Source: Sphingopyxis sp. L1A2A
Lineage (GTDB): Bacteria; Pseudomonadota; Alphaproteobacteria; Sphingomonadales; Sphingomonadaceae
Direction of reading: 5' to 3'
Assembly (NCBI RefSeq): GCF_005502465.1
Contig: NZ_SCOT01000012.1
Coordinates: 31,169-95,168, forward strand
DNA: 64,000 nt
Made by a program: the position numbers and the translations under genes. The first letter of the stretch is position 1. Each line of letters begins with the position of its first letter. The notes under the pieces are model-generated. The model ran no database searches. It saw nothing but the letters and a program-made list of their open reading frames with translations, and was not told the origin of the DNA. This document shows positions 29,577 to 38,837 of this stretch, piece by piece.

Positions 29577-30935
29577 TCAATAAATCCCGCTCGTCCCCGG
29601 CGTCGTGACGCGGGCGGTGGTTTCGACGGTCGGGACCACCGGCGGTGCCACCGGCGCGATGATCGCGGCGGTCGGACGGCCCGGCTTGGCAAAGCTGGCC
29701 ACCACCGGCGCATCGCGGCCGTACAGGTCGGCGAGTTTCTTGATCCCGCCCTTGCCGTCGGGAATGACGGTCCAATAAGCGACATAGACGGGGAAGGGGT
29801 TTTCAAAGCCGAAGCGCGTCGTCTTGCCGCTGGCGATCGCCTCGCCAAAGACTTCGGGGCTTTGACCCGCGAACATCACCGCCATCAGCCCCGAAAAATG
29901 CAGCGCCTTTTCGGTGCGGATACAGCCGTGGCTGAACGCGCGGGCTGCAGCGGCAAAGGCGCCCTTTGACGGAGTGTCGTGGAGGTAGATCGCATGCTCG
30001 TTGAGCATCTCCATCTTCATCACGCCGAGCGCGTTGCCCGGGCCCGCCTTTTGCACCACCGACAAGGTCTTGCCGCTGCCCGTCCAGGTATAGCCCTGCG
30101 CGCGCGCCGAGGCGGGGTTGCGCGCGATCGTGGCGCCGATGCCTTCATTGATGATGCTGCGCGGCAGCGTCCATGTCGGGTTGACGATGATGCCGGTCGC
30201 CATCGGGTTGAGCTGCGGGGTTGCGGTCGAGGGTTTGCCGACGACGGCCTTGTGCGTCGCGATGATCGTGCCGCCGTGAACGACGCGGGTCAGATATTCG
30301 GGGACGTTGCTGACGACATAGCGGTCGCCGAGCGCGCGCGGCATCCAGCGCCAGCGTTCCATGTTGACGCGGATCGCGTTGGCATCGGCGGTCGCCTTGG
30401 TTTTGGCAAGCGAGGCCTTGAGCGCCGCGAAATCGGGGTGCACCGGGTTGAGCGCCATCAGCGTTTCGCGGATCGAACCCGCGTTCAGCGCGGTGCCGAG
30501 CAGCGACAGCAACGGTTCGCTGTCGGCGTCGCTGTCGACCATGAACCATTGTTTGCGTGCCGCATTCGGCGTGCGGCCATCGCGCAGATGGGTCGCAAGC
30601 AGCAGGAAGGTGTCGGTCGCCGTCTTGTTGAGCCGCGCCTGATCGCCCGCGAGGATCGCCGCGGCGAGGGCGTCGGGGTTATAATCCTTGGCAAACAGGC
30701 CTTCGGCGCCGATTTTCTCGATAACGCTGAGCAGCGCGGTCGCGTTTTCTTCCGACCAGTTCGGCAGTTCCATCTGCGCCGCGATCACCGGCGCATCGTC
30801 GGCAATCTTGTCGGGTTGCAGGACGACCGAATCCTCCTTCACCCCGGTTTGGGCGAGCGCGGGCGCGGCCAGCAGGCTGAGCGGGAGGAGAAAAATCGCG
30901 GCGGGGCGCGCTGAAAAAGATGCGTTTTTGGCCAT
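29577..30935 (-). CDS. L,D-transpeptidase (YcbB/LdtD-like)
   Basis: A 452-residue periplasmic enzyme with a signal peptide (ending PALAQ). A scaffold and peptidoglycan-binding part covers about residues 30-190 and includes RVNMERWRWMPR, typical of the YcbB group. The YkuD domain follows with IYLHDTPSKGAF and the catalytic SHGCIRTE. It should form 3-3 cross-links in peptidoglycan. The Pro/Thr/Val-rich C-terminal 50 residues are unusual. It is a single gene, flanked by repeats B and A. Confidence 0.9.
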   Translation of the reverse strand: MAKNASFSARPAAIFLLPLSLLAAPALAQTGVKEDSVVLQPDKIADDAPVIAAQMELPNWSEENATALLSVIEKIGAEGLFAKDYNPDALAAAILAGDQARLNKTATDTFLLLATHLRDGRTPNAARKQWFMVDSDADSEPLLSLLGTALNAGSIRETLMALNPVHPDFAALKASLAKTKATADANAIRVNMERWRWMPRALGDRYVVSNVPEYLTRVVHGGTIIATHKAVVGKPSTATPQLNPMATGIIVNPTWTLPRSIINEGIGATIARNPASARAQGYTWTGSGKTLSVVQKAGPGNALGVMKMEMLNEHAIYLHDTPSKGAFAAAARAFSHGCIRTEKALHFSGLMAVMFAGQSPEVFGEAIASGKTTRFGFENPFPVYVAYWTVIPDGKGGIKKLADLYGRDAPVVASFAKPGRPTAAIIAPVAPPVVPTVETTARVTTPGTSGIY

Positions 30936-30993
30936 GGTTAAAGCCCATAGCCAATAATGGGCGGTAGTGAAAGTGAGCTAAGCCACAGCTCAT

Positions 30994-31089
30994 CGTCATT
31001 GCGAGGAGCGAAGCGACGCGGCAATCTCCCGCCCTCGGTCTAGCGTAAGGCCGAGGGCGGGAGATTGCTTCGCTGCGCTCGCAATGACG
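30994..31089. repeat. Dispersed hairpin repeat (family A)
   Basis: CGTCATTGCGAGGAGCGAAG at one end and CGCTCGCAATGACG at the other. AATCTCCCGCCCTCGG pairs perfectly with CCGAGGGCGGGAGATT in the middle. It lies between the L,D-transpeptidase start and the accC stop. Confidence 0.8.
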
Positions 31090-31102
31090 AAGCTAAGATG
31101 GA

Positions 31103-32464
31103 TCAGGCTTTCGCCTCCGCATCCTGCCGCGCCAGCCACTCTTCCAGCCATTTGATCGTATAATCGCCGTGAATAACGTCGGGGTCGGCGAGCAACGCCT
31201 GATGCAGCGGGATGTTGGTCTTGACCCCGGCGATCACCATTTCCTCGAGCGCGCGGCGCATCCGCATCATGCAGCTTTCGCGGGTGCGGCCATAAACGAT
31301 CAGCTTGCCGATCATGCTGTCGTAATAGGGCGGGATTGAATAGCCGGCATACAGCCCGCTATCGACGCGAACGTGCATGCCGCCCGCGGCGTGATAATTG
31401 GTTACTTTGCCGGGTGAGGGCAAGAAGGTGCGCGGGTCTTCGGCATTGATGCGACATTCCATCGCATGGCCGCGGAACTCCAGGTCTTCCTGGCGCACCG
31501 ACAGGCCAGCGCCGCCGGCGATGCGGATCTGTTCGCGGACCAGATCGAAGCCGGTGATCATCTCGGTCACCGGATGTTCGACCTGGATGCGGGTGTTCAT
31601 CTCGATGAAGAAAAACTCGCCATTTTCCCAAAGGAATTCGATCGTGCCCGCGCCGCGATAATGCATCGCCGCCATCGCGTCGGCGCAGATGCCGCCCATG
31701 CGCGCGCGCTCCTCGGCCGAAATGATCGGCGAGGGCGCTTCTTCGAGCACTTTCTGGTGGCGGCGCTGGAGCGAGCAGTCGCGTTCGCCCAAATGGATGG
31801 CATTGCCTTGGCCGTCGCCGAAGATCTGAAATTCGATGTGGCGCGGGTTGCCGAGATATTTTTCCATATAGACGGTCGGATCGCCGAACGCCGCTGCGGC
31901 CTCGCTCGACGCCTGACCCATCAGGCTTTCCAGGCTGTCCTCGTCGGGGACGACCTTCATGCCGCGGCCGCCGCCGCCCGACGCGGCCTTGATCAGCACC
32001 GGATAGCCGATGGCGTCCGCCATTTTCCGGCATTCGTCGCCATAGGTGACCGCGCCGGGCGAGCCGGGCACCACCGGCAGGCCGAGTGCGACCGCGGTGC
32101 GCTTGGCCTCGACCTTGTCGCCCATGGTGCGGATATGTTCGGGCTTAGGCCCGACAAAGATCATGTCATGCGCTTCGATGATCTCGGCAAAACGCTCGTT
32201 TTCCGACAGGAAACCGTAACCCGGATGGATCGCGTCGGCGCCCGTAATCTCGGCCGCCGAGATGATCGCAGGGATATTGAGATAGCTGTCCTTGGCCGCC
32301 GGCGGGCCGATGCACACCGCCTCGTCGGCGAGCCGGACATGCATGGCATCGGCGTCGGCGGTCGAATGGACGGCGACCGTCTTGATTCCCATTTCGTGGC
32401 AGGCGCGGTGGATGCGAAGCGCGATCTCGCCGCGGTTGGCGATCAGCAGTTTCTCGATGGTCAT
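31103..32464 (-). CDS. accC: Acetyl-CoA carboxylase biotin carboxylase subunit
   Basis: A 453-residue biotin carboxylase. [20 protein letters not shown] at the start, ATP-grasp elements [14 protein letters not shown] and the core [23 protein letters not shown] and [17 protein letters not shown] are all present. It carboxylates the biotin on AccB using ATP and bicarbonate, the first half reaction of fatty acid synthesis. Stop of accB lies 8 bases upstream of its ATG, so accB-accC is an operon, likely led by aroQ. No accA or accD in the window. Confidence 0.97.
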   Translation of the reverse strand: MTIEKLLIANRGEIALRIHRACHEMGIKTVAVHSTADADAMHVRLADEAVCIGPPAAKDSYLNIPAIISAAEITGADAIHPGYGFLSENERFAEIIEAHDMIFVGPKPEHIRTMGDKVEAKRTAVALGLPVVPGSPGAVTYGDECRKMADAIGYPVLIKAASGGGGRGMKVVPDEDSLESLMGQASSEAAAAFGDPTVYMEKYLGNPRHIEFQIFGDGQGNAIHLGERDCSLQRRHQKVLEEAPSPIISAEERARMGGICADAMAAMHYRGAGTIEFLWENGEFFFIEMNTRIQVEHPVTEMITGFDLVREQIRIAGGAGLSVRQEDLEFRGHAMECRINAEDPRTFLPSPGKVTNYHAAGGMHVRVDSGLYAGYSIPPYYDSMIGKLIVYGRTRESCMMRMRRALEEMVIAGVKTNIPLHQALLADPDVIHGDYTIKWLEEWLARQDAEAKA

Positions 32465-32472
32465 GAGGCTGA

Positions 32473-32952
32473 TCAGCCGATGGTGAACAGCGGCTGGTCG
32501 AATTCGACCGGCTGGCTATTCTCGACATGCACCGCCTTCAGCGTGCCCGACGTCGGCGCGACGATCGGGTTCATCACCTTCATCGCCTCGATGATCAGGA
32601 CCGTGTCGCCTTCCTTCACCGCCGAACCGATGGCGGCGAAATTGGGCGCGCCGGGTTCGGGCGACAGATAGACGGTGCCGACCATCGGCGATTTCACCGC
32701 GCCCGCAAAGCTGTCGGCGGCGGGGGCGGCAGCGGCGGGCGCTGCGGCCGGAACGGCGGCGGCGGGTGCCGCCACAGGCGCGGGCGCATACGCTATGGGC
32801 GCTGCGGCAACCGCGGCCTTGCGCGCGACGCGGACCTTGCGATCGCCGTCTTCGACTTCGATTTCGGTCAGGCTGGTGTCGTCGAGCAGTTCGGCGAGCG
32901 CGCGCACATAGGCCGGATCGATATTGATGCCATCGTCTTTATGGTCACCCAT
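32473..32952 (-). CDS. accB: Biotin carboxyl carrier protein of acetyl-CoA carboxylase
   Basis: A 159-residue carrier. An N-terminal helix ([28 protein letters not shown]), an Ala/Pro-rich linker at about 48-80, then the lipoyl-like domain with the biotinylation motif EAMKVM, Lys125 being modified. ATG at 32952 is chosen because [12 protein letters not shown] is a normal start. The carrier shuttles CO2 between AccC and the carboxyltransferase. Located between aroQ and accC. Confidence 0.96.
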   Translation of the reverse strand: MGDHKDDGINIDPAYVRALAELLDDTSLTEIEVEDGDRKVRVARKAAVAAAPIAYAPAPVAAPAAAVPAAAPAAAAPAADSFAGAVKSPMVGTVYLSPEPGAPNFAAIGSAVKEGDTVLIIEAMKVMNPIVAPTSGTLKAVHVENSQPVEFDQPLFTIG

Positions 32953-33022
32953 GAGAATTTTCCTGTTGTTGCGGCGTCCATTGATAAGGACGCTCAGACC
33001 CCGTTTTTGATGCGCCCTCTTG

Positions 33023-33487
33023 TCAGAGACGCGCGGCGGCGTCCAGCGCCAGCGTATAGCTGTGTGCGCCATGGCCTGCAAAATGCTGAACCGCCGCCAT
33101 GCCGACATAGCTGATGTGGCGAAACGCTTCGCGCTGCATCGGATCGGACAGATGAACCTCGATCACCGGCACCTTGATCGACTTGATCGCGTCGTGGAGC
33201 GCGATGGAGGTGTGGGTATAGCCACCCGCGTTGAGCAGCACCGCCTTGGCGCCCGCGACATAGGCCTCGTGCAACCAGTCGATTAGCACGCCTTCATGGT
33301 TGGTCTGGCGGCACTCGACCCGCAGGCCGAGCGCGGCAGCCTGCGCCTCGAGCCGGGCGTGGATGTCGTTCAGCGTGTCATGGCCGTAAATCTCCGGCTC
33401 GCGGGTGCCGAGCAGGTTGAGGTTGGGGCCGGAAAACACAAAAACGGTCGGCTTGTCGGTCAATGCTGGGGCTTTCGGTTGCGGCAA
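33023..33487 (-). CDS. aroQ: 3-dehydroquinate dehydratase, type II
   Basis: A 154-residue enzyme of the shikimate pathway. [18 protein letters not shown] holds the catalytic Tyr, [18 protein letters not shown] and [16 protein letters not shown] complete the type II active site, and [18 protein letters not shown] closes it. The start is TTG at 33485-33487, supported by GGGGGAG 6 bases upstream; a second in-frame TTG at MTDKPTV is the alternative. aroQ upstream of accBC is a conserved alphaproteobacterial order. Divergent from thiS. Confidence 0.95.
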   Translation of the reverse strand: MPQPKAPALTDKPTVFVFSGPNLNLLGTREPEIYGHDTLNDIHARLEAQAAALGLRVECRQTNHEGVLIDWLHEAYVAGAKAVLLNAGGYTHTSIALHDAIKSIKVPVIEVHLSDPMQREAFRHISYVGMAAVQHFAGHGAHSYTLALDAAARL

Positions 33488-33543
33488 GGGACGCTCCCCC
33501 TATATGGGCTGCTCGGCAAAAGGCAAAGCAAGGCGGGTACGCG

Positions 33544-33747
33544 GTGATTTCTGTCATCCTCAACGGCGATCCAAGGCAGGTGCGCGAAGGCAGCATCGCC
33601 GACCTTGTCGCCTCGCTGGGCCTCGACGTCAAAAAGGTCGCGGTCGAGCGCAACCGCGAAATCGTGCCGCGCTCGACGCTGGCCGATGTGGCGCTGGCCG
33701 AGGGCGATGCCCTGGAAATTGTTCATTTTGTGGGAGGCGGTTGTTGA
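33544..33747 (+). CDS. thiS: Sulfur carrier protein ThiS
   Basis: A 67-residue ubiquitin-like sulfur carrier: [58 protein letters not shown] start at 33544 gives the family length. The thiocarboxylate forms on the terminal glycine and donates sulfur for the thiazole ring of thiamin. Oddly, the reading frame continues one codon past the glycines, so the encoded protein ends GGGC; the terminal Cys would need removal. The stop overlaps the TTG start of thiG. Confidence 0.9.
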   Translation: MISVILNGDPRQVREGSIADLVASLGLDVKKVAVERNREIVPRSTLADVALAEGDALEIVHFVGGGC

Positions 33748-34514
33748 CCGACACTTGGAGCGTTGCCGGGCGGACATTCACGTCGCGGCTGATTGTCGGG
33801 ACCGGCAAGTATAAGGATTTCGAGCAGAATGCGGCGGCGGTCGCGGCGTCGGGGGCGGAAATCGTCACCGTCGCGGTGCGCCGGGTCAATGTGTCGGATC
33901 CGGCGGCGCCGATGCTCACCGACTATATCGATCCGAAAAAGATCACCTACCTGCCCAACACCGCGGGCTGTTTCAACGCCGACGACGCGATCCGCACCTT
34001 GCGGCTGGCGCGCGAGGCGGGCGGCTGGGATCTGGTGAAGCTGGAAGTGCTGGGCGAGGCGAAGACGCTGTATCCCAATATGCGCGAAACGCTGGAGGCG
34101 ACCGAGGTGCTGGCCAAGGAAGGTTTCCTGCCGATGGTCTATTGCGTCGACGATCCGATCGCCGCGAAGCAGCTCGAGGATGCGGGCGCGGTTGCCGTGA
34201 TGCCGCTGGGCGCGCCGATCGGATCGGGGCTGGGCATCCAGAACCGGGTGACGATCCGCCTGATCGTCGAGGGCGCGTCGGTGCCGGTGCTGGTCGATGC
34301 CGGGGTCGGCACGGCGAGCGACGCGGCGGTGGCGATGGAACTCGGCTGCGACGGGGTGCTGATGAATACCGCGATCGCCGAGGCCAAGGATCCGATCCGC
34401 ATGGCGCGGGCGATGAAGCTGGCGGTCGAGGCGGGGCGCGATGCGTATCTCGCGGGGCGCATGGGCGTTCGCCGCTACGCCGATCCGTCGAGCCCGCTGG
34501 CGGGGCTGATCTAG
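33744..34514 (+). CDS. thiG: Thiazole synthase
   Basis: A 256-residue TIM-barrel enzyme. The Schiff-base lysine lies in [18 protein letters not shown], with [12 protein letters not shown] and [34 protein letters not shown] typical of ThiG. It makes the thiazole phosphate from DXP, dehydroglycine and the ThiS thiocarboxylate. The start is a TTG at 33744 that overlaps the thiS stop; its SD GGGAGG lies within the thiS glycine codons. No thiO, thiH or thiE is adjacent. Confidence 0.95.
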   Translation: MTDTWSVAGRTFTSRLIVGTGKYKDFEQNAAAVAASGAEIVTVAVRRVNVSDPAAPMLTDYIDPKKITYLPNTAGCFNADDAIRTLRLAREAGGWDLVKLEVLGEAKTLYPNMRETLEATEVLAKEGFLPMVYCVDDPIAAKQLEDAGAVAVMPLGAPIGSGLGIQNRVTIRLIVEGASVPVLVDAGVGTASDAAVAMELGCDGVLMNTAIAEAKDPIRMARAMKLAVEAGRDAYLAGRMGVRRYADPSSPLAGLI

Positions 34515-34518
34515 CGCC

Positions 34519-35373
34519 ATGAAAATCGCTTCGTTGCTGGCCGCGGTCCTGCTGGCCGTTCCCCTGACCGCGGCCGCGCAGGCGCCGATCGATAGCCATG
34601 TCCATCTGTGGAATGGCGAAAAGTCGATCGCGGAATATGAGGCGCAGGTGAAGGGCGCCGGGCTGACGGTCGCGGCGTTCGGCGGCATGTGGTTCGGTGG
34701 CCCGGAAAATCAGGCGCTCGCGGGCAAGCCGGACAGCATCCGCGCGCATAATGACGCGCTGGTCGCGCTGGCGAAAAAACATCCGAACATGGTGCCGATT
34801 GCGACGGTGCATCCTTACGACGGTTCGGCGGCGATGGAGGAATTGCAGCGTGTCGCGGGACTGGGCGTCAGGCTGCTTAAGATTCATCCGCATACGCAGA
34901 AATTCGATCCCGCCGACCCGCGCGTGCTGGCGCTGGTCCGGCGCGCGGGCGAGCTTGGAATCACGGTCGTCATGGACAATGCGAATATCGTCCCCGGCGG
35001 CGACAGCGAAAAGCTGTTCAACCTTGCGCTGGCCGCGCCGAAGACGAAGTTCGTGTTTGCGCATATGGGCGGCCTGAATTTCCGCTTCTGGAATATCCTG
35101 AAAATGGCGCGGACCGCCGAGGGGCTGTTCGGCAACAATATCTATTTCGACATTTCGGCGATGGTCACACTCGCCGCCGATGCGCCGATCGAGGAGGAGT
35201 TTATCTGGACGATGCGCAATGTCGGGATCGATCACATATTGATCGGGTCGGACTATCCGCAATTCTCGCTGAAACAGACGCTCGATGCGCTTGAAAAACT
35301 GGACCTCACGCCCGCCGAAAAGGCCAAAATCCGCTCCGAGAACGCGCGCGATCTTTTGGAGCTGAAGCCTTGA
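34519..35373 (+). CDS. Secreted amidohydrolase-family (COG2159-like) hydrolase
   Basis: A 284-residue protein with a signal peptide (ending AAAQA) and the amidohydrolase_2 fold: IDSHVHLWNGE, LLKIHPHTQKFDP, FVFAHMGGLNFRFWNI and LIGSDYPQFSLKQTLDAL are the metal-site blocks. Members are often decarboxylases or hydrolases; a periplasmic location is unusual among the cytoplasmic ones. It begins 4 bases after thiG, so it may be co-transcribed, but a role in thiamin synthesis is not supported by the family. Substrate unknown. Confidence 0.83.
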   Translation: MKIASLLAAVLLAVPLTAAAQAPIDSHVHLWNGEKSIAEYEAQVKGAGLTVAAFGGMWFGGPENQALAGKPDSIRAHNDALVALAKKHPNMVPIATVHPYDGSAAMEELQRVAGLGVRLLKIHPHTQKFDPADPRVLALVRRAGELGITVVMDNANIVPGGDSEKLFNLALAAPKTKFVFAHMGGLNFRFWNILKMARTAEGLFGNNIYFDISAMVTLAADAPIEEEFIWTMRNVGIDHILIGSDYPQFSLKQTLDALEKLDLTPAEKAKIRSENARDLLELKP

Positions 35374-35380
35374 GCCGTGC

Positions 35381-35836
35381 TCAGAAGGGCGCGGGTGGGC
35401 GGTAGAGCATTTCGATCCGTTCGATCTGGCCATTGATGCCCAGCACGACCTCGACATCCCATAGCAATTTGCCGGGGCCATCGGGCAGCACGACGATCCG
35501 ATACGGCTGCCACAATTTGTTGTCGGTCGCCTTGCGCTCGACGCTGAATGTCTTGGCGAGCGGCAGGCGGAGAAACGTGTCGCGCGGCGCGACGCGCGTC
35601 ATCGGATAAGATGCGGGCGCGCCAGAGAGCAGCTCGAAAAAGACCTGGTCCTGCTTTTTCACCTTTGCCTGCGCGTCAGCGACTTTCGCGATCAGCGCCT
35701 TCGCCTCGTCATCGGTCAGGCCGCGCAGCTGCATTTGCGGTGCGGCCTGCGGCGGTGCGGGCTGGGCAAGGGTGGCGGGGGCGGGGGCGAGCAGCAGCGC
35801 GCTTGCCGCGATCAGGATCGAGCGTGAAAATGTCAT
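35381..35836 (-). CDS. Secreted hypothetical protein
   Basis: A 151-residue protein with a signal peptide (MTFSRSILIAASALLLAPAPATLAQ) and no recognised domain. The middle has a charged helix (DDEAKALIAKVADAQAKVKKQDQVFFELLSGA), then strand-rich sequence (TFLRLPLAKTFSVERK, LLWDVEVVLGINGQIERIEML). It converges on the amidohydrolase gene with 7 bp between the stops. The ATG at 35836 is favoured over a TTG four codons upstream. Probably periplasmic. No function can be assigned. Confidence 0.72.
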   Translation of the reverse strand: MTFSRSILIAASALLLAPAPATLAQPAPPQAAPQMQLRGLTDDEAKALIAKVADAQAKVKKQDQVFFELLSGAPASYPMTRVAPRDTFLRLPLAKTFSVERKATDNKLWQPYRIVVLPDGPGKLLWDVEVVLGINGQIERIEMLYRPPAPF

Positions 35837-35978
35837 ACCGGCATTCAATTCGATTTCGGCCGCAGGTCAATTACCCTTTTTTCAGAACAGTTTGTCGGAC
35901 GCGCGGAACATTGGCGCCGATGGCCCGTTGGTTGGACAAGAGGCATCGTCGCCTCGGCCAAGAGCAAGGAGAAATTCC

Positions 35979-36161
35979 ATGGGTGAACTCACCGAAAAAG
36001 CCAAAGGTCTCGCCAACGAAGCCGCTGGCAACACCAAACAGGCGATTGGCAAGGCGACCGACAACGAGCGTCTGCGCCAGGAAGGCGAAGCGCAGGAGCG
36101 CAAGGGCGAGGCCCAGAATTTGAAGGGCAAGGTCGAAGGCGCGCTCGGCAACAAGGTCTGA
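35979..36161 (+). CDS. CsbD family stress protein
   Basis: A 60-residue hydrophilic protein: MGELTEKAKGLANEAAGNTK, then GEAQERKGEAQNLKGKVEGALGNKV, the standard CsbD pattern. CsbD-like proteins are small, abundant, stress-induced proteins whose mechanism is unknown. The SD AAGGAG lies 8 bases before the ATG, which fits high expression. A perfect terminator follows. It is too short to be placed in a pathway. Confidence 0.92.
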   Translation: MGELTEKAKGLANEAAGNTKQAIGKATDNERLRQEGEAQERKGEAQNLKGKVEGALGNKV

Positions 36162-36181
36162 CGAATTGTTCGTCCGATAAG

Positions 36182-36212
36182 AAAAAGGCCCCGGGAAACC
36201 GGGGCCTTTTTT
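36182..36212. terminator. Bidirectional terminator between csbD-like gene and lipoprotein gene
   Basis: AAAAAGGCCCCGG pairs perfectly with CCGGGGCCTTTTT around a GAAA tetraloop, with T runs on one side and A runs on the other. It can end both the plus-strand CsbD gene and the minus-strand gene that ends at 36255. A single arm of repeat family E (CCTCCCCATGGCTTCGCC) follows at 36221-36247. Confidence 0.9.
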
Positions 36213-36254
36213 GTTGGTTTCCTCCCCATGGCTTCGCCACAGGGAGGGTCCAAA

Positions 36255-37004
36255 TTATTTGCCGCCCGACGCCACCAGATCGACGTCGGTCATGCCGCCG
36301 TCGCGGCGCGCCATGATGACATAGCCGAGGTCGCCCTTGGTGCCGCCCAGCATATGTTCGCTGCCGTTGACCCGGTGATCGCTGGTGTAGCCGGCGCGGA
36401 CCGCCATCGTGTGGTAATAGTCGAGCACGCCCTGAATCGACGCCGCGGTCTGGAAATTGACGACGCGGATGTTGCACTTGCCGCCGGCGATGCCCGCGGC
36501 TTCGCGCAGCGTCGCGCGCGGATAGAGTTTGAACGCGGCGGGCAGGCGGTCGGCCCACTGATTGCCATAGGTCAGCTTGGCGTCGCACGCGCCCTTCGAC
36601 TGGTCGCGGGCGAGCGCACCGATGGTGACCGGGCGCTGTTTGGTGTCGCAACCGTCGCAGCCGGCCTCGAACGGCAGCGCCTTGGGGGCGGTCAGCAATT
36701 TGCCCGCGGCCTGCGCCGCGGCGGCTTCGGCGGCGGTCGCGGCCTTGCCGCCCGAAACGCCGGGAACCCCGCCGTCGACGGGCTTGTTGCCCGGGCCGAC
36801 GGCATTCTGGTTCGACTGGCCGGCGAGCTTGGGATCGACCATGATCTTGTCTTCGAGCGAGCCCTTGACCGCCGGGTCGGCACTGGTCAGCCCGTCGTCA
36901 AGCGGCGTGAGTTCGGACTTCGCTTCGGGATTGTCCCGGCAACCGGCAAGCGGTGCCGCCGCCATCAGCAGGCCGGTGACCAGCCATTTTCCGCGCAACA
37001 TCAT
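36255..37004 (-). CDS. Predicted lipoprotein of unknown function
   Basis: A 249-residue protein with a lipobox, GLLMAAAPLAGC, so the mature protein should start at Cys22 and be lipid-anchored. A variable linker with an Ala-rich run (KAATAAEAAAAQAAGKLL) follows. The C-terminal 150 residues contain FEAGCDGCDTKQRPV, ACDAKLTYGNQWADRLPAAFKLYPRATLREA and QTAASIQGVLDYYHTMAVRAGY, a compact domain with four Cys that may form disulfides. I recognise no named domain. The two adjacent ATGs are equally good; SD GGGAG precedes them. Confidence 0.75.
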   Translation of the reverse strand: MMLRGKWLVTGLLMAAAPLAGCRDNPEAKSELTPLDDGLTSADPAVKGSLEDKIMVDPKLAGQSNQNAVGPGNKPVDGGVPGVSGGKAATAAEAAAAQAAGKLLTAPKALPFEAGCDGCDTKQRPVTIGALARDQSKGACDAKLTYGNQWADRLPAAFKLYPRATLREAAGIAGGKCNIRVVNFQTAASIQGVLDYYHTMAVRAGYTSDHRVNGSEHMLGGTKGDLGYVIMARRDGGMTDVDLVASGGK

Positions 37005-37090
37005 CGCTAACACTCCCTTAATCTTTGAACCGGATTGCCCGATCCTGGTTAAAAAGGCGCAAAGAAAATGCGTTAACGGGTAACACTTTA

Positions 37091-37531
37091 TTAGCCGAAA
37101 ACTGTCTCGGAGCGAGACGTTTTCGGGTTGCAACGGATCAGCCGCGAGGTCGCAACCGCCGCCTGGCGGTGGATCACCGCCTGCCGGTAAACGGGGTCGG
37201 TGACCATGTCCAGAAACGCCGCGCTGGTCGGATATTCGGCGATGAACACCGCGTCCCACGTCTCATCGGCCGGGCCGATCACCATCGCCTCCATCGTCCC
37301 GCGCCACACGATCCGGCCGCCGACGCGCTGGAATATCGGGCCGCTGTCGGTGCCGTAACGCGCGTAAGCCTCCGCACCGGTCAGCCCGCTGCCCGCAAGC
37401 GGATGATCGGCGGGGTAGGTCGCTGCCGCCTTGAAGCGGACGAGGTTGAGCATGTGGATCACGGTGTCGCGGGGCAGCGCCTTGAATGCCTCGAATTGCG
37501 CGCGTTCGGGGTCGACATGCTGATCGCTCAT
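37091..37531 (-). CDS. DUF1330 family protein
   Basis: A 146-residue protein with the DUF1330 ferredoxin-like fold: VIHMLNLVRFKA, AYARYGTDSGPIFQRVGGRIVWRGTMEAMVIGP and WDAVFIAEYPTSAAFLDMVTDPVYRQAVIHRQAA. The function of DUF1330 is not established. ATG overlaps the stop of the upstream GNAT gene (ATGA), forming a two-gene operon. The C-terminal 15 residues extend beyond the usual domain end. Confidence 0.85.
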   Translation of the reverse strand: MSDQHVDPERAQFEAFKALPRDTVIHMLNLVRFKAAATYPADHPLAGSGLTGAEAYARYGTDSGPIFQRVGGRIVWRGTMEAMVIGPADETWDAVFIAEYPTSAAFLDMVTDPVYRQAVIHRQAAVATSRLIRCNPKTSRSETVFG

Positions 37532-38079
37532 GGCAGGAATTCCTTGCGCTTGATCCGCCAGGCGTCAGCGCTCTGCGTCCAGGCGTCGACGGGCGCATCC
37601 TCGAACGGTGCGGGCAGGCGGGTCGGGCCGCTGTTGGTCGCGCCGAGCCGGGTCGCCAGTGCTTGCGACCGGATGTTGGCGGGATCGATGCTGTGCATCA
37701 GTTCGGGCCATTTGAGGAATTCGACCGCAAAATCGCAGGCCGCGACAGTGCCTTCAAAGGCATAGCCCTTGCCGGCAAATTTGGCGCGCACGCCATAGCC
37801 GATTTCGGGCGCCGGCCAGCCGTCGGGTTCCCACGGGCCGAGCCGCCCGACCCATTCGCCGCTCGCGCGCTCGATCACCGAAAACATCGAAAAACCGCGA
37901 ATGTGCCAGGCGCCGGCCAGCGTACACCACATCCGCCACGCCGATGCGCGCGGGCAGGTGCCGCCGATGAATTTCATCGTATCCGCCTCGGCGCACATTT
38001 CGGCAAAGCCGTCGAAATCCTCGGTCGCGGGTGGGCGCAGGATCAGCCGTTCGGTCACGAGCAGGGGGCCGTTGAGCAT
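37528..38079 (-). CDS. GNAT family N-acetyltransferase
   Basis: A 183-residue RimJ/RimL-type acetyltransferase (Acetyltransf_3): LLVTERLILRPPATEDFDGFAEM, GEWVGRLGPWEPDGWPAPEIGYGVRAKFAGKGYAFEG and ELMHSIDPANIRSQALATRLGA, the acetyl-CoA loop being in the KFAGKGYAFEG region. The ATG at 38079 has AGGAGAGG upstream. Acceptor unknown. Co-transcribed with the DUF1330 gene by a 4-base overlap. Confidence 0.9.
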   Translation of the reverse strand: MLNGPLLVTERLILRPPATEDFDGFAEMCAEADTMKFIGGTCPRASAWRMWCTLAGAWHIRGFSMFSVIERASGEWVGRLGPWEPDGWPAPEIGYGVRAKFAGKGYAFEGTVAACDFAVEFLKWPELMHSIDPANIRSQALATRLGATNSGPTRLPAPFEDAPVDAWTQSADAWRIKRKEFLP

Positions 38080-38177
38080 GATCATCCTCTCCTTGCCGCG
38101 GCGACAGGCGCCTGCTTTGCGGCAAGTTGAGGGGAGGAACAAGCGCGAACTGATGCGCCTGGATTGGGCACGCGGTC

Positions 38178-38207
38178 GAGGGCGCCAACGACCAGGTTGG
38201 CGCCCTC
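38178..38207. terminator. Perfect hairpin downstream of the glycine zipper gene
   Basis: GAGGGCGCCAAC and GTTGGCGCCCTC form a perfect 12-bp stem with a GACCAG loop. No T tract follows on either strand. It lies 60 bases beyond the stop of the minus-strand glycine zipper gene and may stabilise or end that transcript. Confidence 0.5.
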
Positions 38208-38267
38208 TCCATCACGTGTGCGGGCGGAGGGGTCTCGGACCCACACCCGTAACGGGGTCTCTATCGC

Positions 38268-38657
38268 TTAGCGGCAGCGATATTTGTCGCGGTCGATCTC
38301 GCGGCCGAGCAGGGCGCCAGCGCCAGCGCCGATCACGGTGCCGAGCAACTTGTCGCCGCGGCCAGCGATTTCGTTACCGGCGAGGCCGCCAACGGCGCCG
38401 CCGATCAACAGGCCGGTCGTGCCATTGTCGCGCTTGCAGCGATAACGGCCGTCGCCATCACGCCACACGCGGGTGTTCGCATTGACGCGCTGGTCATGGT
38501 AATGACGCTTCTTGCGCTTGTGAAAGCCGCTCGATTGCTCAAGCTGATGGAAACCGTCGGCCTTGGCCGGGGCCGCTATACCGGCATAGGCCGGGGCGGT
38601 GAGGGCGACGCTGGCGGCGGCAATGGCGCCCATCAGGCCTTTGTTGAAATTACGCAT
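38268..38657 (-). CDS. Glycine zipper 2TM domain protein
   Basis: A 129-residue exported protein. A signal peptide (ending PAYA) is followed by a basic, His-rich linker (FHKRKKRHYHDQRVN), a short Trp/Arg region (TRVWRDGDGRYRCKRDNGT) and the glycine zipper (TGLLIGGAVGGLAGNEIAGRGDKLLGTVIGAGAGALLG). Related 17-kDa antigen-type proteins lie in the outer membrane or periplasm. The C-terminus ends REIDRDKYRCR. The role is not known; single gene. Confidence 0.87.
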   Translation of the reverse strand: MRNFNKGLMGAIAAASVALTAPAYAGIAAPAKADGFHQLEQSSGFHKRKKRHYHDQRVNANTRVWRDGDGRYRCKRDNGTTGLLIGGAVGGLAGNEIAGRGDKLLGTVIGAGAGALLGREIDRDKYRCR

Positions 38658-38837
38658 CTTATATCCTTTCCTGGTGCCGCGCCTTGTGCCGCGAACGGCT
38701 CTGGGCGCTTCGAGATGGAAAACGAGCCATCCCCGGATCGCGTTGCATGAACGCCCGGCAACAAGACGAAGCGAGCGTTTTCATCGATGAACCGAAAGGC
38801 TCTTGCCGCATCGCAACGGGCGTGCGACATATCCTCC

